64,000 nt of DNA from Stenotrophomonas maltophilia R551-3 (GCF_000020665.1 NC_011071.1:734501-798500); one strand, 5' to 3'. Positions 29,310-38,716 are shown, counted from the stretch's first letter. Notes: generated from the sequence alone by a model not told the origin. Program-made: numbers and translations.

Positions 29310-31562
29310 ATGAACCCGATGACCCGCCATACCGCCCTGTGTCTCGCCGTCTGGATGGCCTTGCCGCTGTCCGCCCACGCTGCTGCTGCCGCCGCGCCCG
29401 ATGCGCGCGAATTCGACCGGGTGCAGGTCACCGCCACCCGCACCGAACGGGCCGTGAGCGACGTCGCGGCCACCGTCGACGTCATTGACCGCGAGCAGAT
29501 GGACCGGCACCTGGTACAGGACATCAAGGATCTGGTGCGCTACGAGCCGGGCCTGTCGGTCACCCGCAGCGCCACCCGCTTCGGCCTGGATGGTTTCCGC
29601 ATCCGTGGCCTGGATGGCAACCGCGTGCGCATCCAGACCGACGGTATCGTCATGCCGACCCGGTTCGATATCGGTTCGTTCGCCAGTTCCAACCGCAACT
29701 TCACCGATCTCGATACGCTCAAGCGCGTGGAGATCGTGCGCGGCCCGGCCAGTTCGCTGTACGGCTCCGACGCATTGGGCGGCGTGGTCGCGTTCGTCAC
29801 CAAGGACCCGGCCGACTACCTCAAGGACGGCAAGAACAGCTACTTCGGCCTGAAGTTCGGCTACGACGGCGAGTGGAAGGGCCTGCTTGGCGGTGCCACC
29901 GCTGCTTTCGGTGGCGAGCACTGGAGCGGTCTGGTCAACGTCAACCACCACCAGGGCCAGGAAACGGACAACAAGGGCACGGTACGCAGCGACAACGACA
30001 CCCGTACGGCGTCCAATCCGCAGGACCGCGACGGCCGCAGCCTGCTCAGCAAGCTGGTCTACGCACCGAGCGAAGACCAGCGCTTCCGCCTGACCGTGGA
30101 AGGCAACGAAGACACCACCGATACCAATGTGTTGTCGGCGATTGCCAGCGTTGCACCGCGCCCCGGCGCGATGGCTGCGGCCACTGGCATGAAGTCCCAC
30201 GACACCCAGAAGCGCAACCGCGTGTCCTTTGCCCACGAAATGGATGCGCTGGACCAGCCGTTCGCCGACAGCCTGCATTGGCAGGTGTATGCGCAGAACA
30301 GCGAAACCCGGCAGCAGACCGACGAGACCCGCACCGACGGCAGTCGTCGCCACCGCGTGTTTTCCTTCGACCAGCATGCCTATGGCCTGCAGGCGCAGTT
30401 CAACAAGGCCTTCAGCACCGGTGCGGTCGAACATGCGTTGACCTACGGCTTCGAGGGCACGCGCACCGAGATCCGCCAGAAGCGCGACGGCTATCAGGTC
30501 AACCGTGCCGGTGTGGTCAGCAACACCGTTACCCCCGACACCTTCCCGGTGCGTGACTTCCCGATCAGCAAGACCACCGAGTTGGGCCTGTACGCGCAGG
30601 ATGAAATGCGCCTGGCCGACGGCAAGCTGTCGCTGGTGCCGGGCGTACGCGTGGACCGTTACGAGCTGAAGCCGGAAGTGGACAGCATCTTCGCCGAAGA
30701 CAATCCGACTACCGCCGTAGCGCAGCTGAAGAAGACCAGCGTGTCGCCGAAGCTGGGCATGGTCTGGCGCTTCACCGACGAATGGTCGCTGTTCGCCGGC
30801 TATGCGCGCGGCTTCCGGTCGCCGCCGTACAACGACGTCAACATCGGCCTGACCAACGTCGCCTTCGGATACACCGCCATCGCCAACCCGGACCTGAAGC
30901 CGGAAACCAGTGACGGCTACGAGCTGGGCCTGCGCTTCATCGCACCGGCTGCGTACGTCAGCGTCAGTGGCTACTACAACGATTACAAGGATTTCATCCA
31001 ATCCAACGTCGATACCGGCAGGAACGCACAGGGATTGACCGTGTTCCAGTCGCAGAACATCGCCGACGCGCGCATCTATGGTGCGGAAATGAAGGCCGGT
31101 ATCGAGTTCGGTGAACTCAGTCCGGCGCTGAAGGGCTGGGCGCTGCGCAGTGCGTTGGCCTGGTCGCGTGGTGACAACCGGACCGATGACGAACCGCTGG
31201 CCTCGGTCGATCCGTTGCGTGGCACGCTGGGCCTGATGTACGACACCGATACCTGGGGCGTCGAACTGGCCGGCACCTTCGTGCAGCGCAAGAAGCGCCT
31301 GCCGCCGCCGGCGGCGCAGACCAATCCGAACGCACCGGCGTCGTTCGTCTACCAGCCGGCCGGCTACGGCGTGCTGGACCTGATGGCGCACTGGAACTTC
31401 GCACCGGGTGCGACCTTCAATGTCGGCGTGTTCAACCTGGCCGACAAGCGCTACATCGAATGGTCGTCCATCACCCCGAGCCTGATCACCAATCGCGCAC
31501 TGAGCGATCGTTTCAGCAGCCCGGGCCGCACCTTCTCCGCCAGCCTTGCCGTTTCCTGGTGA
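29310..31562 (+). CDS. TonB-dependent heme/hemoglobin receptor
   Basis: 750 residues. A signal peptide (LCLAVWMALPLSAHA) is followed by a TonB-box-like FDRVQVTATR, the plug domain (VRYEPGLSVTRSATRFGLDG, VEIVRGPASSLYGSDALGGV) and a 22-strand barrel ending in aromatic SLAVSW. The motifs GFRSPPYNDVN and IANPDLKPETSDGYELG correspond to the FRAP and NPNL boxes of heme receptors. It carries heme or hemoglobin iron across the outer membrane using TonB. The gene follows hemP under the same Fur-type promoter. ATG 29310 is preferred over a TTG at 29298; the exact ligand is inferred. Confidence 0.9.
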   Translation: MNPMTRHTALCLAVWMALPLSAHAAAAAAPDAREFDRVQVTATRTERAVSDVAATVDVIDREQMDRHLVQDIKDLVRYEPGLSVTRSATRFGLDGFRIRGLDGNRVRIQTDGIVMPTRFDIGSFASSNRNFTDLDTLKRVEIVRGPASSLYGSDALGGVVAFVTKDPADYLKDGKNSYFGLKFGYDGEWKGLLGGATAAFGGEHWSGLVNVNHHQGQETDNKGTVRSDNDTRTASNPQDRDGRSLLSKLVYAPSEDQRFRLTVEGNEDTTDTNVLSAIASVAPRPGAMAAATGMKSHDTQKRNRVSFAHEMDALDQPFADSLHWQVYAQNSETRQQTDETRTDGSRRHRVFSFDQHAYGLQAQFNKAFSTGAVEHALTYGFEGTRTEIRQKRDGYQVNRAGVVSNTVTPDTFPVRDFPISKTTELGLYAQDEMRLADGKLSLVPGVRVDRYELKPEVDSIFAEDNPTTAVAQLKKTSVSPKLGMVWRFTDEWSLFAGYARGFRSPPYNDVNIGLTNVAFGYTAIANPDLKPETSDGYELGLRFIAPAAYVSVSGYYNDYKDFIQSNVDTGRNAQGLTVFQSQNIADARIYGAEMKAGIEFGELSPALKGWALRSALAWSRGDNRTDDEPLASVDPLRGTLGLMYDTDTWGVELAGTFVQRKKRLPPPAAQTNPNAPASFVYQPAGYGVLDLMAHWNFAPGATFNVGVFNLADKRYIEWSSITPSLITNRALSDRFSSPGRTFSASLAVSW

Positions 31563-31566
31563 CCTC

Positions 31567-32166
31567 ATGAGCCGAGCACTGTCCGCACGCAGGAATGACT
31601 CCATCGCCGCTCCGTACAGCGCGGCCTGGCCGACCCCGGCACAGCTGGCCACGCTCGGCACCGTGCTGTGCCTGTACCACGCCGACGGCAACGAGCTGGG
31701 CGGCTGGCGCCAGGCCGTACGCGTGCATGCCTGCCAGGGCGTGGACAGCGAAGGCCTGCGCGAAAGCCTGTGCTTCCTCGATGGCCGCGGCCGCTGCGTG
31801 TGGCGCCTGTACCTGCTGCCGGACAGCGACTTCCTGGCCTGGGACCGGCTGGTCGCCGCGCTGCCGCCGGGCCCGGAACACGACAGCGATGCCAGCGTCG
31901 GCGAACGCCTGTGGCGGCGCCTGGCCGGCCATCTGGGGGGGCAGCGCTGGCGCCTGTGCGCGCTGCGCCTGCATGCCGCCGACGATGGCCGCACCCTGGC
32001 CGCCAGCCTGTCGACCCTGTCCTCGCTGGGCGCAGCCACCGCGCGCCGCATTGCACGGCTGGAAGGTGCCGAAGGCGAGCTGGCAATCGACGATTGCTGC
32101 TGTGCCGATGCCGCGCGGCGTCCGGCGCCACGGATTCCCGGCGACCTGCCGCTGATCCGCCTGTGA
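31567..32166 (+). CDS. Uncharacterised protein of the heme-uptake cluster
   Basis: 199 residues, starting 4 bp after the receptor stop, so surely co-transcribed. It has no signal peptide or membrane helix and should be cytosolic. Features: VLCLYHADGNELGGWRQAVR, CFLDGRGRCVWRLYLLPDSD and, near the C-terminus, three consecutive cysteines (Cys177-179 in IDDCCCADAARR). Position suggests heme handling after uptake, such as storage, delivery or degradation, but it does not look like HemS/ChuX or a canonical heme oxygenase. The function is unknown; the Cys cluster is the most testable clue. Confidence 0.8.
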   Translation: MSRALSARRNDSIAAPYSAAWPTPAQLATLGTVLCLYHADGNELGGWRQAVRVHACQGVDSEGLRESLCFLDGRGRCVWRLYLLPDSDFLAWDRLVAALPPGPEHDSDASVGERLWRRLAGHLGGQRWRLCALRLHAADDGRTLAASLSTLSSLGAATARRIARLEGAEGELAIDDCCCADAARRPAPRIPGDLPLIRL

Positions 32167-32239
32167 CCCACTCCTGATGGAACGCCTGTCGGCCACGGAC
32201 GGCCTCTCAACGCATCTGCAACCCCGAAGGAAGACCCCG

Positions 32240-33166
32240 ATGAAGCTCCAGACAGCCAGCGTCATGCTGCTGCTCGCCGCCAGCGGCGTGGCCAGCGCGC
32301 AGCCCTCCGATATCGCCCGTGACCACGACAGCATCCTTGCCATGCAGGGTGAGTACACCGTGGACTTCGCCTTTGACGAGACCGTGCTGCTGAAGCCGGG
32401 CTACGAGCGCGCACCGGCGATGCGCAGTGGCGGCAACGAAGTGGTCATCGTGGTCGAAGACACCCCGAAGCGCATCGTGCTGCAGCACCTGCTGCTGGAC
32501 GAGAAGAGCGGCCACATCACCAAACACTGGCGCCAGGACTGGGTCTACGAAGCGCCGAACCGTTTCGAGTTCAGTGCCGACCAGACCTGGAAGGTGCGCA
32601 GCATTCCGGCGGCGGTGAACCAGGGCGCCTGGACCCAGTGCGTGTACGAAGTGAGCGACGCACCGCGCTACTGCGGCACCGGCACGTGGACCTACACCAA
32701 CAACGTGCCGAGCTGGAGCAGCGACCTGAGCTGGCGTCCGCTGCCGCGCCGTGAGTACACCAAGCGCAGCGACTACAACGCACTGGCCGTGATCAACCGC
32801 CACACGCTGACCCCGAACGGCTGGACCCACGAGCAGTTCAACACCAAGGTGCAGCGCAACGCCGACGGCAGCCAGGTGGAGATCGCACGCGAGTTCGGCT
32901 TCAACGACTACGTGAAGACCACCGAGGTCGATTTCACCCCGGCGCGCAACTACTGGAAGGCCACTGCCGGTTACTGGGCCAAGGTGCGCCAGCGCTGGGA
33001 TGGCTTCCTCGGCCAGGCGCCGGGCGTGCACCTGAAGACCAAGATCGACGGCATGGCGATGATCATCCCGATGTTCACCCAGGCCGAAGAGATCCAGGCC
33101 GGCAAGAAGGTGAAGGACAAGCAGATCGACGACGTGTTCGCCAAGTACGTGGAAAAGGCCCAGTAA
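32240..33166 (+). CDS. DUF6607 family exported protein
   Basis: 308 residues with a signal peptide (LQTASVMLLLAASGVASA). The start at 32240 is supported by GAAGGAAG just upstream. The mature part is rich in Trp and Tyr (HITKHWRQDWVYEAPNRFEF, GTGTWTYTNNVPSWSSDLSW, ARNYWKATAGYWAKVRQRWD), suggesting a beta-rich periplasmic ligand-binding protein. I associate this pattern with DUF6607, often found next to heme receptor genes. It is the fourth gene of the Fur-controlled cluster. Its stop TAA falls inside a degenerate SMAG head (GTAAGTCGAGCC). A role in periplasmic heme binding is inference only. Confidence 0.78.
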   Translation: MKLQTASVMLLLAASGVASAQPSDIARDHDSILAMQGEYTVDFAFDETVLLKPGYERAPAMRSGGNEVVIVVEDTPKRIVLQHLLLDEKSGHITKHWRQDWVYEAPNRFEFSADQTWKVRSIPAAVNQGAWTQCVYEVSDAPRYCGTGTWTYTNNVPSWSSDLSWRPLPRREYTKRSDYNALAVINRHTLTPNGWTHEQFNTKVQRNADGSQVEIAREFGFNDYVKTTEVDFTPARNYWKATAGYWAKVRQRWDGFLGQAPGVHLKTKIDGMAMIIPMFTQAEEIQAGKKVKDKQIDDVFAKYVEKAQ

Positions 33167-33308
33167 GTCGAGCCATGCTCGACTCCACGGCAGCATCCAC
33201 GCGTGGTGTGGATGTGCTGTGCCGGATATCCGCTCCTGGTAGGTGCCGAGCTTGCTCGGCACGCTCTCCATCGGTGATCGCACACCGCATCCACGCCATG
33301 AGTGGATG
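33163..33308. repeat. Group of small palindromes after the heme cluster
   Basis: A degenerate SMAG unit (33163-33183, GTAAGTCGAGCCATGCTCGAC), a hairpin CATCCACGCGTGGTGTGGATG at 33194-33214, a full SMAG monomer GTAGGTGCCGAGCTTGCTCG at 33239, and CATCCACGCCATGAGTGGATG at 33288-33308. They lie between the convergent DUF6607 gene and the next gene. Confidence 0.72.
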
Positions 33309-33316
33309 CGATGCAC

Positions 33317-33802
33317 TCAAGACGCCTTCTCGCCCAAGGTGGTCAGGTCCAGCCCGGCGTCCTGGAAGGCACGCAGGGTGGCCTGCAGGCTGGCCTCGTC
33401 ATCGCGGGTGCGGACGCCCATGACAGCTTGGTGGCAACGCACTCGATCCGTGCTGCAGGCGCTCCGGTCCGGCAGCAGCAGCGCGGTCTGTGCGACGAGG
33501 ATCGCCATGTGCGCCACTTCCTTTCTCGGTTTCGGTTGGCCCCGGTAGAACCGGTCGAACTCAGTACGCAGGTCGGCCACCACGTCGGCATCGCTGCGCG
33601 TGCGTGACACGCTGGCCGGAACCAGATAGGTCGGGTGGCCCTCGTGGAAGGCTTGCGCTTCATCGGCCAGCACCGTTTCCAGCACGAAAGCCTGCACCGC
33701 GTCAGGAACATAGCCCTCCGCCGCGCGGGCGCCTGCGGGTAGCACCGCGGTGAGCAGCGGGGAACTGGCGAGAAGGATGCGCAGACAGACGCCGTATTTC
33801 AT
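33317..33802 (-). CDS. Small exported protein, unknown
   Basis: 161 residues from ATG 33802, chosen because AAGGA lies 7 nt upstream; an ATG at 33808 is too close to it. A signal peptide (CLRILLASSPLLTAVLPAG) ends near ARA-AEG. The mature part is mostly helical: YVPDAVQAFVLETVLADE, VVADLRTEFDRFYRGQPKPR, and a pair of cysteines (RSACSTDRVRCHQA) that could form a disulfide in the periplasm. I do not recognise the family. It lies between the heme cluster and the ybbP-ybbA locus and is transcribed in the direction of neither heme gene. Confidence 0.7.
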   Translation of the reverse strand: MKYGVCLRILLASSPLLTAVLPAGARAAEGYVPDAVQAFVLETVLADEAQAFHEGHPTYLVPASVSRTRSDADVVADLRTEFDRFYRGQPKPRKEVAHMAILVAQTALLLPDRSACSTDRVRCHQAVMGVRTRDDEASLQATLRAFQDAGLDLTTLGEKAS

Positions 33803-33910
33803 TTTCATTCCTTGAACATCGGGAGCGCGGTGAACGAGGTTCCGCTTCCGGACGATCTGATCGGGTGGGGCGCGCAGCATAGCGCCCCACCCGAGCGTGT
33901 CACGATCGCG

Positions 33911-36427
33911 TCAGGCTTCGCGCAGGGCCAGTGCCGGTGGCGTATGCAGGATCGCGCGCGTGCCCCACCAGCCTGCCAGCAGGCTCAAGCCGATGCCGAC
34001 CACGCCGCCGATCAGCAGGCCCGGCCACGGCGGCAGCAACGGCAGCTCGAACACCTTCTGCGAGACCGCCACACCGATCGCAGCGGCCGCGCCCACCGCC
34101 AGCAACGCGGCCAGCGTGCCCAGCGCACCGAATTCCACCAGTACCGCGCCACGCAGCTGGCGCCGGGTCGCGCCCAGCGTGCGCAGCACTGCGCTGTCGT
34201 AGCGCCGCTCGCCCGCCGTGGCCTGCAGTGCGGCCAGCAGCACCAGCACGCCGGCGAGCAGGCTGAACACCATCACCAGCTGCACCGCCTGCGCCACCCG
34301 TTCCATCACATCGCGCACCTGCGAGATCACCGCGTCCACGTCCAGCAGCGACAGGTTCGGCTGCGCGCGTACCAGCTCGCCCAGTCCGGCGGCCTTGCCG
34401 GCCGGTAGATGGAATGCCGACAGCAGGTTGTGTGGCGTATCGCCCACCGCGTTCGGGTTCAGCAGCACGAAGAAGTTCGGACGGAAGGTGTTCCAGTCCG
34501 CCTTGCGCACGCTGGTGACAGTGAACTCGCGCTCCTGCTCGCCCACCGCAATGGTGATGCGGTCGCCCGGATACACGCCGTAGCGCTTGGCCCAGCCGAT
34601 TTCGACCGAGGCTTCGGCGGCGGTGCTGTCTGCCTTCCAGAACGTACCGTTGACCAGCGTGTTGGCTGGCGGGAAGCTGCTGCGCCAGCTGAAGTTCAAC
34701 GGCCGGTTTTCGTCATCGTCATCGCGCTGGCCTTCGCCGGACGCCGGCTGCCCGCTCTGTTCCGGCGAGCGGTCCACGCGCAGCGGCGGCTTGCCGTTGA
34801 TCGCGATCAGGCGGCCGGTGGCCATCGGTTCGATGCTGGCGTCGTTGGCGCCCAGTCCACGCAGCGCGGCCAGCACGTTGTCGCGCTGCTCGGGCTGGAT
34901 GTTGATCAGGAAGTAGTTCGGCGTATCCGCGGGCAGTCGCTCGCGCCACTGCTGCAGCAGGCCGGGACCGGTCACCGCCAGCAGCAACAGCGCGCACAGC
35001 GACAGCGACAGCCCCACCAGCTGCATCACCGCCAGCATCCGGCGCCGGGTCAGCGCCGCCAGGCCCAGTCGCCAGTTGCCATGCAGACGGTGCTGCAGGC
35101 CGCGCAGCAGCTGCAGCAGCACGAAGCCGACCACGCCGGCCGCCACCGCCAGCGCGGCCAGGCCGCCCAGCACCCACAACGCCAGCTTGAGATCACCGGT
35201 GACCTGCACCGCCAGCAGCAGACTGGCCGCCAACGCCGCCACGTAGGCCAGCAGCGAAGCCGGCGGCAGGGCGGCGAAGGAACGGTTGAGCACCCGCATC
35301 GGCGGCACCCCGCGCAGGCGCAGCAGCGGCGGCAGGCCGAAGCCGAACAGCAGCAACAGCCCGATGCCGGCGCCGGTCAGCGCGGGCATCGCTTCCGGCA
35401 ACGGCAGGCGCTGCGGCACCAGGCTGCCCAGCACCTGCACCAGGCCTTCCTGCGCAGCCATGCCGAGGGCAATGCCGAGTGCACAGGCCGGCACCGCCAG
35501 CATCAGCAGCTGCAGTGCCAGGCCGGACAGGATGTCGCGCTGGCGCGCACCCAGGCAGCGCAGGATCGCCACCTGGTCGATGCGGCGCAGGGCGAAGCGG
35601 TTGGCCGCCAGTGCCGTGGCCACGCCGGCCAACAGCACCGCCAGCAGCGCGCTCAGGCCGAGGAAGCGCCCGGCCAGGTCGAAGGCCTGGCGTACGCCAC
35701 GCTGGGTGTCGTCCACGCTCAGCAGGCGCAGGCCCTTGATCTGCGGCAGTAGCCACTGGCGCAGCGCAGCAACCTGGTCGGCCGGCCCGGCGAACATCAG
35801 CCGGTAGTTGATGCGGCTGCCCGGACCGAGCAGGCCGGTGCCTTCCACATCGGCGCGGTTGACCAGCAGGGTGGGGGAAAGCGTAAGCAGGTCGCCGCCG
35901 GTATCCGGCTCGGCCTCGATGATGCCGGCGATGCGCAGCGTGCCAGCGCCGAATTCAAGGTCGTCACCGGCCTTCAGTCCCAGCCCCTGCAGCAGGCGTG
36001 GGTCGGCATAGGCCTGGCCCTTGGCCGGCATGCCGGCGTTGTCGATCAGGGCGCCCCCGGGCGTGGCTCGCACCCGCAGCGTGCCACGCAGCGGATAGCC
36101 CGCCTGCACCGCTTTGATGCTGGCCATCTGGCTGGCATCACCGTTGAACAGCACGCTGCCGAAGCTGGCGATGCGGGTATGCGCCAGACCGCGTCGCTGC
36201 GCCTCGTCGGCGAACGCCTGCGGCGGGTCATCGCGCCCGGCGATGCCGAGGTCGCCGCCAAGCATTTCCGCTGCGCTGCCGGTCAGTGCCAGGTTGACCC
36301 GGTTCACCAGCGTGCCGACCGCGGTCATCACCGCCACGCCCAGCACCAGCGCGGCGAACACTGTCAGCAGGTCGCCGGCCAGCGCCTCGCGGCGCAGCGC
36401 GCGCCACGCGTGCCGCAGCAGGTTCAT
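33911..36427 (-). CDS. ybbP: ABC transporter permease of the FtsX superfamily (YbbP-like)
   Basis: 838 residues, about 10 membrane helices. Two FtsX-type permease halves are visible, each with a periplasmic MacB-core-like domain between helices (residues about 50-260 and 500-690). Signatures: ALRREALAGDLLTVFAALVLG, ILRCLGARQRDILSGLALQL, SAVLRTLGATRRQLRGAVLVEF. It overlaps the ATPase gene by 4 bp. YbbA-YbbP is conserved beside tesA in many proteobacteria and is a type VII-like ABC system thought to act on lipoproteins or lipids in the inner membrane; its substrate is not settled. Confidence 0.9.
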   Translation of the reverse strand: MNLLRHAWRALRREALAGDLLTVFAALVLGVAVMTAVGTLVNRVNLALTGSAAEMLGGDLGIAGRDDPPQAFADEAQRRGLAHTRIASFGSVLFNGDASQMASIKAVQAGYPLRGTLRVRATPGGALIDNAGMPAKGQAYADPRLLQGLGLKAGDDLEFGAGTLRIAGIIEAEPDTGGDLLTLSPTLLVNRADVEGTGLLGPGSRINYRLMFAGPADQVAALRQWLLPQIKGLRLLSVDDTQRGVRQAFDLAGRFLGLSALLAVLLAGVATALAANRFALRRIDQVAILRCLGARQRDILSGLALQLLMLAVPACALGIALGMAAQEGLVQVLGSLVPQRLPLPEAMPALTGAGIGLLLLFGFGLPPLLRLRGVPPMRVLNRSFAALPPASLLAYVAALAASLLLAVQVTGDLKLALWVLGGLAALAVAAGVVGFVLLQLLRGLQHRLHGNWRLGLAALTRRRMLAVMQLVGLSLSLCALLLLAVTGPGLLQQWRERLPADTPNYFLINIQPEQRDNVLAALRGLGANDASIEPMATGRLIAINGKPPLRVDRSPEQSGQPASGEGQRDDDDENRPLNFSWRSSFPPANTLVNGTFWKADSTAAEASVEIGWAKRYGVYPGDRITIAVGEQEREFTVTSVRKADWNTFRPNFFVLLNPNAVGDTPHNLLSAFHLPAGKAAGLGELVRAQPNLSLLDVDAVISQVRDVMERVAQAVQLVMVFSLLAGVLVLLAALQATAGERRYDSAVLRTLGATRRQLRGAVLVEFGALGTLAALLAVGAAAAIGVAVSQKVFELPLLPPWPGLLIGGVVGIGLSLLAGWWGTRAILHTPPALALREA

Positions 36428-37134
36428 GCCTGCGCCCCACGCTCGACCGGCAGCAGGCGGCCGTCGTCGATGCGGTGGATGTACTGGCAACGCTGGGCCA
36501 GGCGCAGGTCGTGAGTGACCAGCACCAGGGTGGTGCCGCTGCCGGCGTTGAGTTCGAACAGCAGGTCGCTGATGTGCTGGCCGGTGGCGTGGTCCAGCGA
36601 ACCGGTCGGTTCGTCGGCGAACAGGATGCGCGGGCGGGTGACGAAGGCACGTGCCAGCGCCACGCGCTGCTGCTCGCCGCCCGACAACTGGCGTGGGTAG
36701 TGGCGGGCACGATGGCCCAGGCCGACCTGCGCCAGTACCTCGTCGACGCGTGCGCGGTCCTCGCGCCCGGCCAGCTCCAGCGGCAACGCGACGTTCTCGG
36801 CGGCGGTCAGCGCCGGCAGCAGGTGGAAGCTCTGGAACACGAAGCCGACCTCGCGTGCGCGCAGCTGGGCGCGGGCTTCCTCGTCCAGCGCCGCCAGATC
36901 CTGGCCGGCCAGCGCGATGCTGCCGCGGCTGGGCAGGTCAAGCCCGGCCAGCAGGCCGAGCAGGGTGGTCTTGCCGGAACCGGACGCGCCGACGATGGCC
37001 ACGCTGGTGCCTTCATGGACGGTCAGGGTGATGTTGTCCAGTATGTGGACTTCACCCTCCGGGCCCTGCACGGATTTGCCGACCTGTTCGACGGCGATGG
37101 CGACGGGCGCGCTGCGGGGGGACAGGCTGTCGAT
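36424..37134 (-). CDS. ybbA: ABC transporter ATP-binding protein YbbA, with non-AUG start
   Basis: A complete ATPase: Walker [21 protein letters not shown]-loop [11 protein letters not shown], signature [15 protein letters not shown], Walker [13 protein letters not shown] and the H-loop VTHD. The only usual start codon in frame is GTG at 37071 (215 residues), but that would remove the first beta strand, which is clearly encoded upstream ([19 protein letters not shown], aligning with the E. coli YbbA N-terminus). No ATG, GTG or TTG exists further up before a stop. ATC at 37134, with GGAG 7 nt upstream, or CTG at 37125 are the candidates; I used ATC (236 residues). It pairs with YbbP and is divergent from tesA, whose start is 12 bp away. 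Confidence 0.82.
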   Translation of the reverse strand: MDSLSPRSAPVAIAVEQVGKSVQGPEGEVHILDNITLTVHEGTSVAIVGASGSGKTTLLGLLAGLDLPSRGSIALAGQDLAALDEEARAQLRAREVGFVFQSFHLLPALTAAENVALPLELAGREDRARVDEVLAQVGLGHRARHYPRQLSGGEQQRVALARAFVTRPRILFADEPTGSLDHATGQHISDLLFELNAGSGTTLVLVTHDLRLAQRCQYIHRIDDGRLLPVERGAQA

Positions 37135-37146
37135 GAGGAGACTCCA

Positions 37147-37791
37147 ATGCGCAAGACGGGATGGAGCCGGCGAGCCGGCGCGATGATGGTGCTGTTGCTG
37201 GGGTTACTGCTGCTGCCCGGGCTGGCCTCTGCCAAAGGTCCGGCCGGCACGGTGCTGGTGCTCGGCGACAGCCTCAGTGCTGCCCACAATATCCCTGCCG
37301 ACGCCGGCTGGGTCAGCCTGCTGCAGCAGCGGGTCAGGCAGCAGTCGAAAACCCCGGCGCGCATCGTCAATGCCAGCATGAGCGGTGAGACCACCGCCGG
37401 CGCTCTGACCCGCCTGCCGGGCCTGCTGGCCAAGGAGAAACCGACTGTGGTGGTGATTGCCCTCGGCGGCAATGACGCACTGCGCGGGCTGACCCCGGCG
37501 CAGGTGCAGGGCAACCTGGAAAAGATGGTGCAGGCCAGCCAGAAGGCTGGTGCCAAGGTGCTGCTGCTGGGCATCGATGTACCACCCAACTATGGGGCGG
37601 GTTATCGCCAGCGGCTGGCGGCGGCCTACAAGGCACTGGCCACGCAGTACAAGGTGCCGCTGCTGCCGTTCCTGCTGGAAGGTGTGGCACTGCAGCCCGG
37701 GCTGATGCAGGCTGATGGCCTGCACCCGACCGCGCAGGCGCAGCCGAAGGTGCTGGACAACGTCTGGCCATTGCTGCGGCCCCTGCTCTGA
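37147..37791 (+). CDS. tesA: Arylesterase / acyl-CoA thioesterase I, GDSL family
   Basis: 214 residues. A signal peptide (MMVLLLGLLLLPGLASAKG) sends it to the periplasm. The four SGNH blocks are present: LVLGDSLSAAHNIP (Ser), NASMSGETTAGAL (Gly), VIALGGNDALRG (Asn) and DGLHPTAQAQP (Asp-His). TesA hydrolyses acyl-CoA, lysophospholipids and small esters. GAGGAG directly upstream is the ribosome site. tesA and ybbA are divergent with only 12 bp between the likely starts, so each promoter must lie within the other gene. The same arrangement is known from E. coli. Confidence 0.93.
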   Translation: MRKTGWSRRAGAMMVLLLGLLLLPGLASAKGPAGTVLVLGDSLSAAHNIPADAGWVSLLQQRVRQQSKTPARIVNASMSGETTAGALTRLPGLLAKEKPTVVVIALGGNDALRGLTPAQVQGNLEKMVQASQKAGAKVLLLGIDVPPNYGAGYRQRLAAAYKALATQYKVPLLPFLLEGVALQPGLMQADGLHPTAQAQPKVLDNVWPLLRPLL

Positions 37792-37878
37792 ACGATTTAC
37801 ATCCCTCTTGACGGAACTTCACATCGCGTCCACCGTCGATCCGGCATGTTTCACAAAGCTGAAGTTAGAGGGAATCAC

Positions 37879-38592
37879 ATGCGTCAGACGAAGGAGACCT
37901 CCGGCTTGGTGCTGGTGGTCGAAGACAACCGCAACATCTCCGAGATGATCGGGGAATACCTGGAAGGTCGCGGCTTCGAAGTCGACTATGCACAGGACGG
38001 CCTGGATGGCTACCGCCTTGCGGCGGAGAACAGCTATGACGTCGTGGTGCTCGACTTGATGTTGCCGCGCCTGGATGGCATCGAAGTGTGCCGTCGCCTG
38101 CGCAACGATGCGCGCAAGTCCACCCCGGTGCTGATGCTCACGGCACGCGACACGCTGGATGACAAGCTCACCGGGCTCGGTTTCGGCGCCGATGACTATC
38201 TGACCAAGCCGTTCGCGATCCAGGAGCTGGAAGCACGCCTGCGCGCGCTGATCCGTCGCGAACGCCGTCAGGTCGGTTCGGAAGTGCTCAAGGTCGCCGA
38301 CCTGGTGCTCGATCCGGTCAGCATGCGTGCCACCCGTGCCGGCACCGAGCTGCAGCTGTCGCCGATCGGCCTGCGCCTGCTGACCATCCTGATGCGCGAA
38401 TCGCCGCGCGTGGTCACCCGCCAGGAGATCGAGCGCGAGATCTGGGGCAACGGGCTGCCGGATTCGGACACCCTGCGCAGCCATCTGTACAACCTGCGCA
38501 AGATCATCGACAAGCCGTTCGACCGCCCGCTGCTGCACACCGTACAGAGCGCCGGTTACCGCATTGCCGATATCGCCCAGCCGATGGCCTGA
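37879..38592 (+). CDS. OmpR/PhoB-type response regulator
   Basis: 237 residues. The receiver (residues 8-125) has the acidic pair VVEDN, phospho-acceptor Asp59 in VVLDLMLPRLDG, and the KPF switch in YLTKPFAIQELEARL. The winged-helix domain (residues about 140-232) has LLTILMRESPRVVTRQEIE, LRSHLYNLRKIIDKPF and HTVQSAGYRI. The start at 37879 is backed by AGAGGGA. A TTGACG at 37808 may be a -35 box, without a convincing -10. The histidine kinase gene follows after 156 bp. The stimulus and targets are not known. Confidence 0.92.
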   Translation: MRQTKETSGLVLVVEDNRNISEMIGEYLEGRGFEVDYAQDGLDGYRLAAENSYDVVVLDLMLPRLDGIEVCRRLRNDARKSTPVLMLTARDTLDDKLTGLGFGADDYLTKPFAIQELEARLRALIRRERRQVGSEVLKVADLVLDPVSMRATRAGTELQLSPIGLRLLTILMRESPRVVTRQEIEREIWGNGLPDSDTLRSHLYNLRKIIDKPFDRPLLHTVQSAGYRIADIAQPMA

Positions 38593-38716
38593 GCAGGGCC
38601 ATCGCCGGTGCAGCAGCAAGCCCGGCCGGGCAACGGCCACGCACCAGGGCAGGGCATGACCGGCAGGCGGTACCGCCGGTCAGCGCCCATGCACGACTAC
38701 GGCGCGGTGCGCTGCC

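Noticed and set aside
28935..32210. A very long open frame (over 1000 codons) on the minus strand opposite the heme genes
   Set aside because: It mirrors the receptor gene codon for codon, has no recognisable domain, and is rich in Arg, His, Gln and Val as expected for antisense frames in GC-rich DNA.
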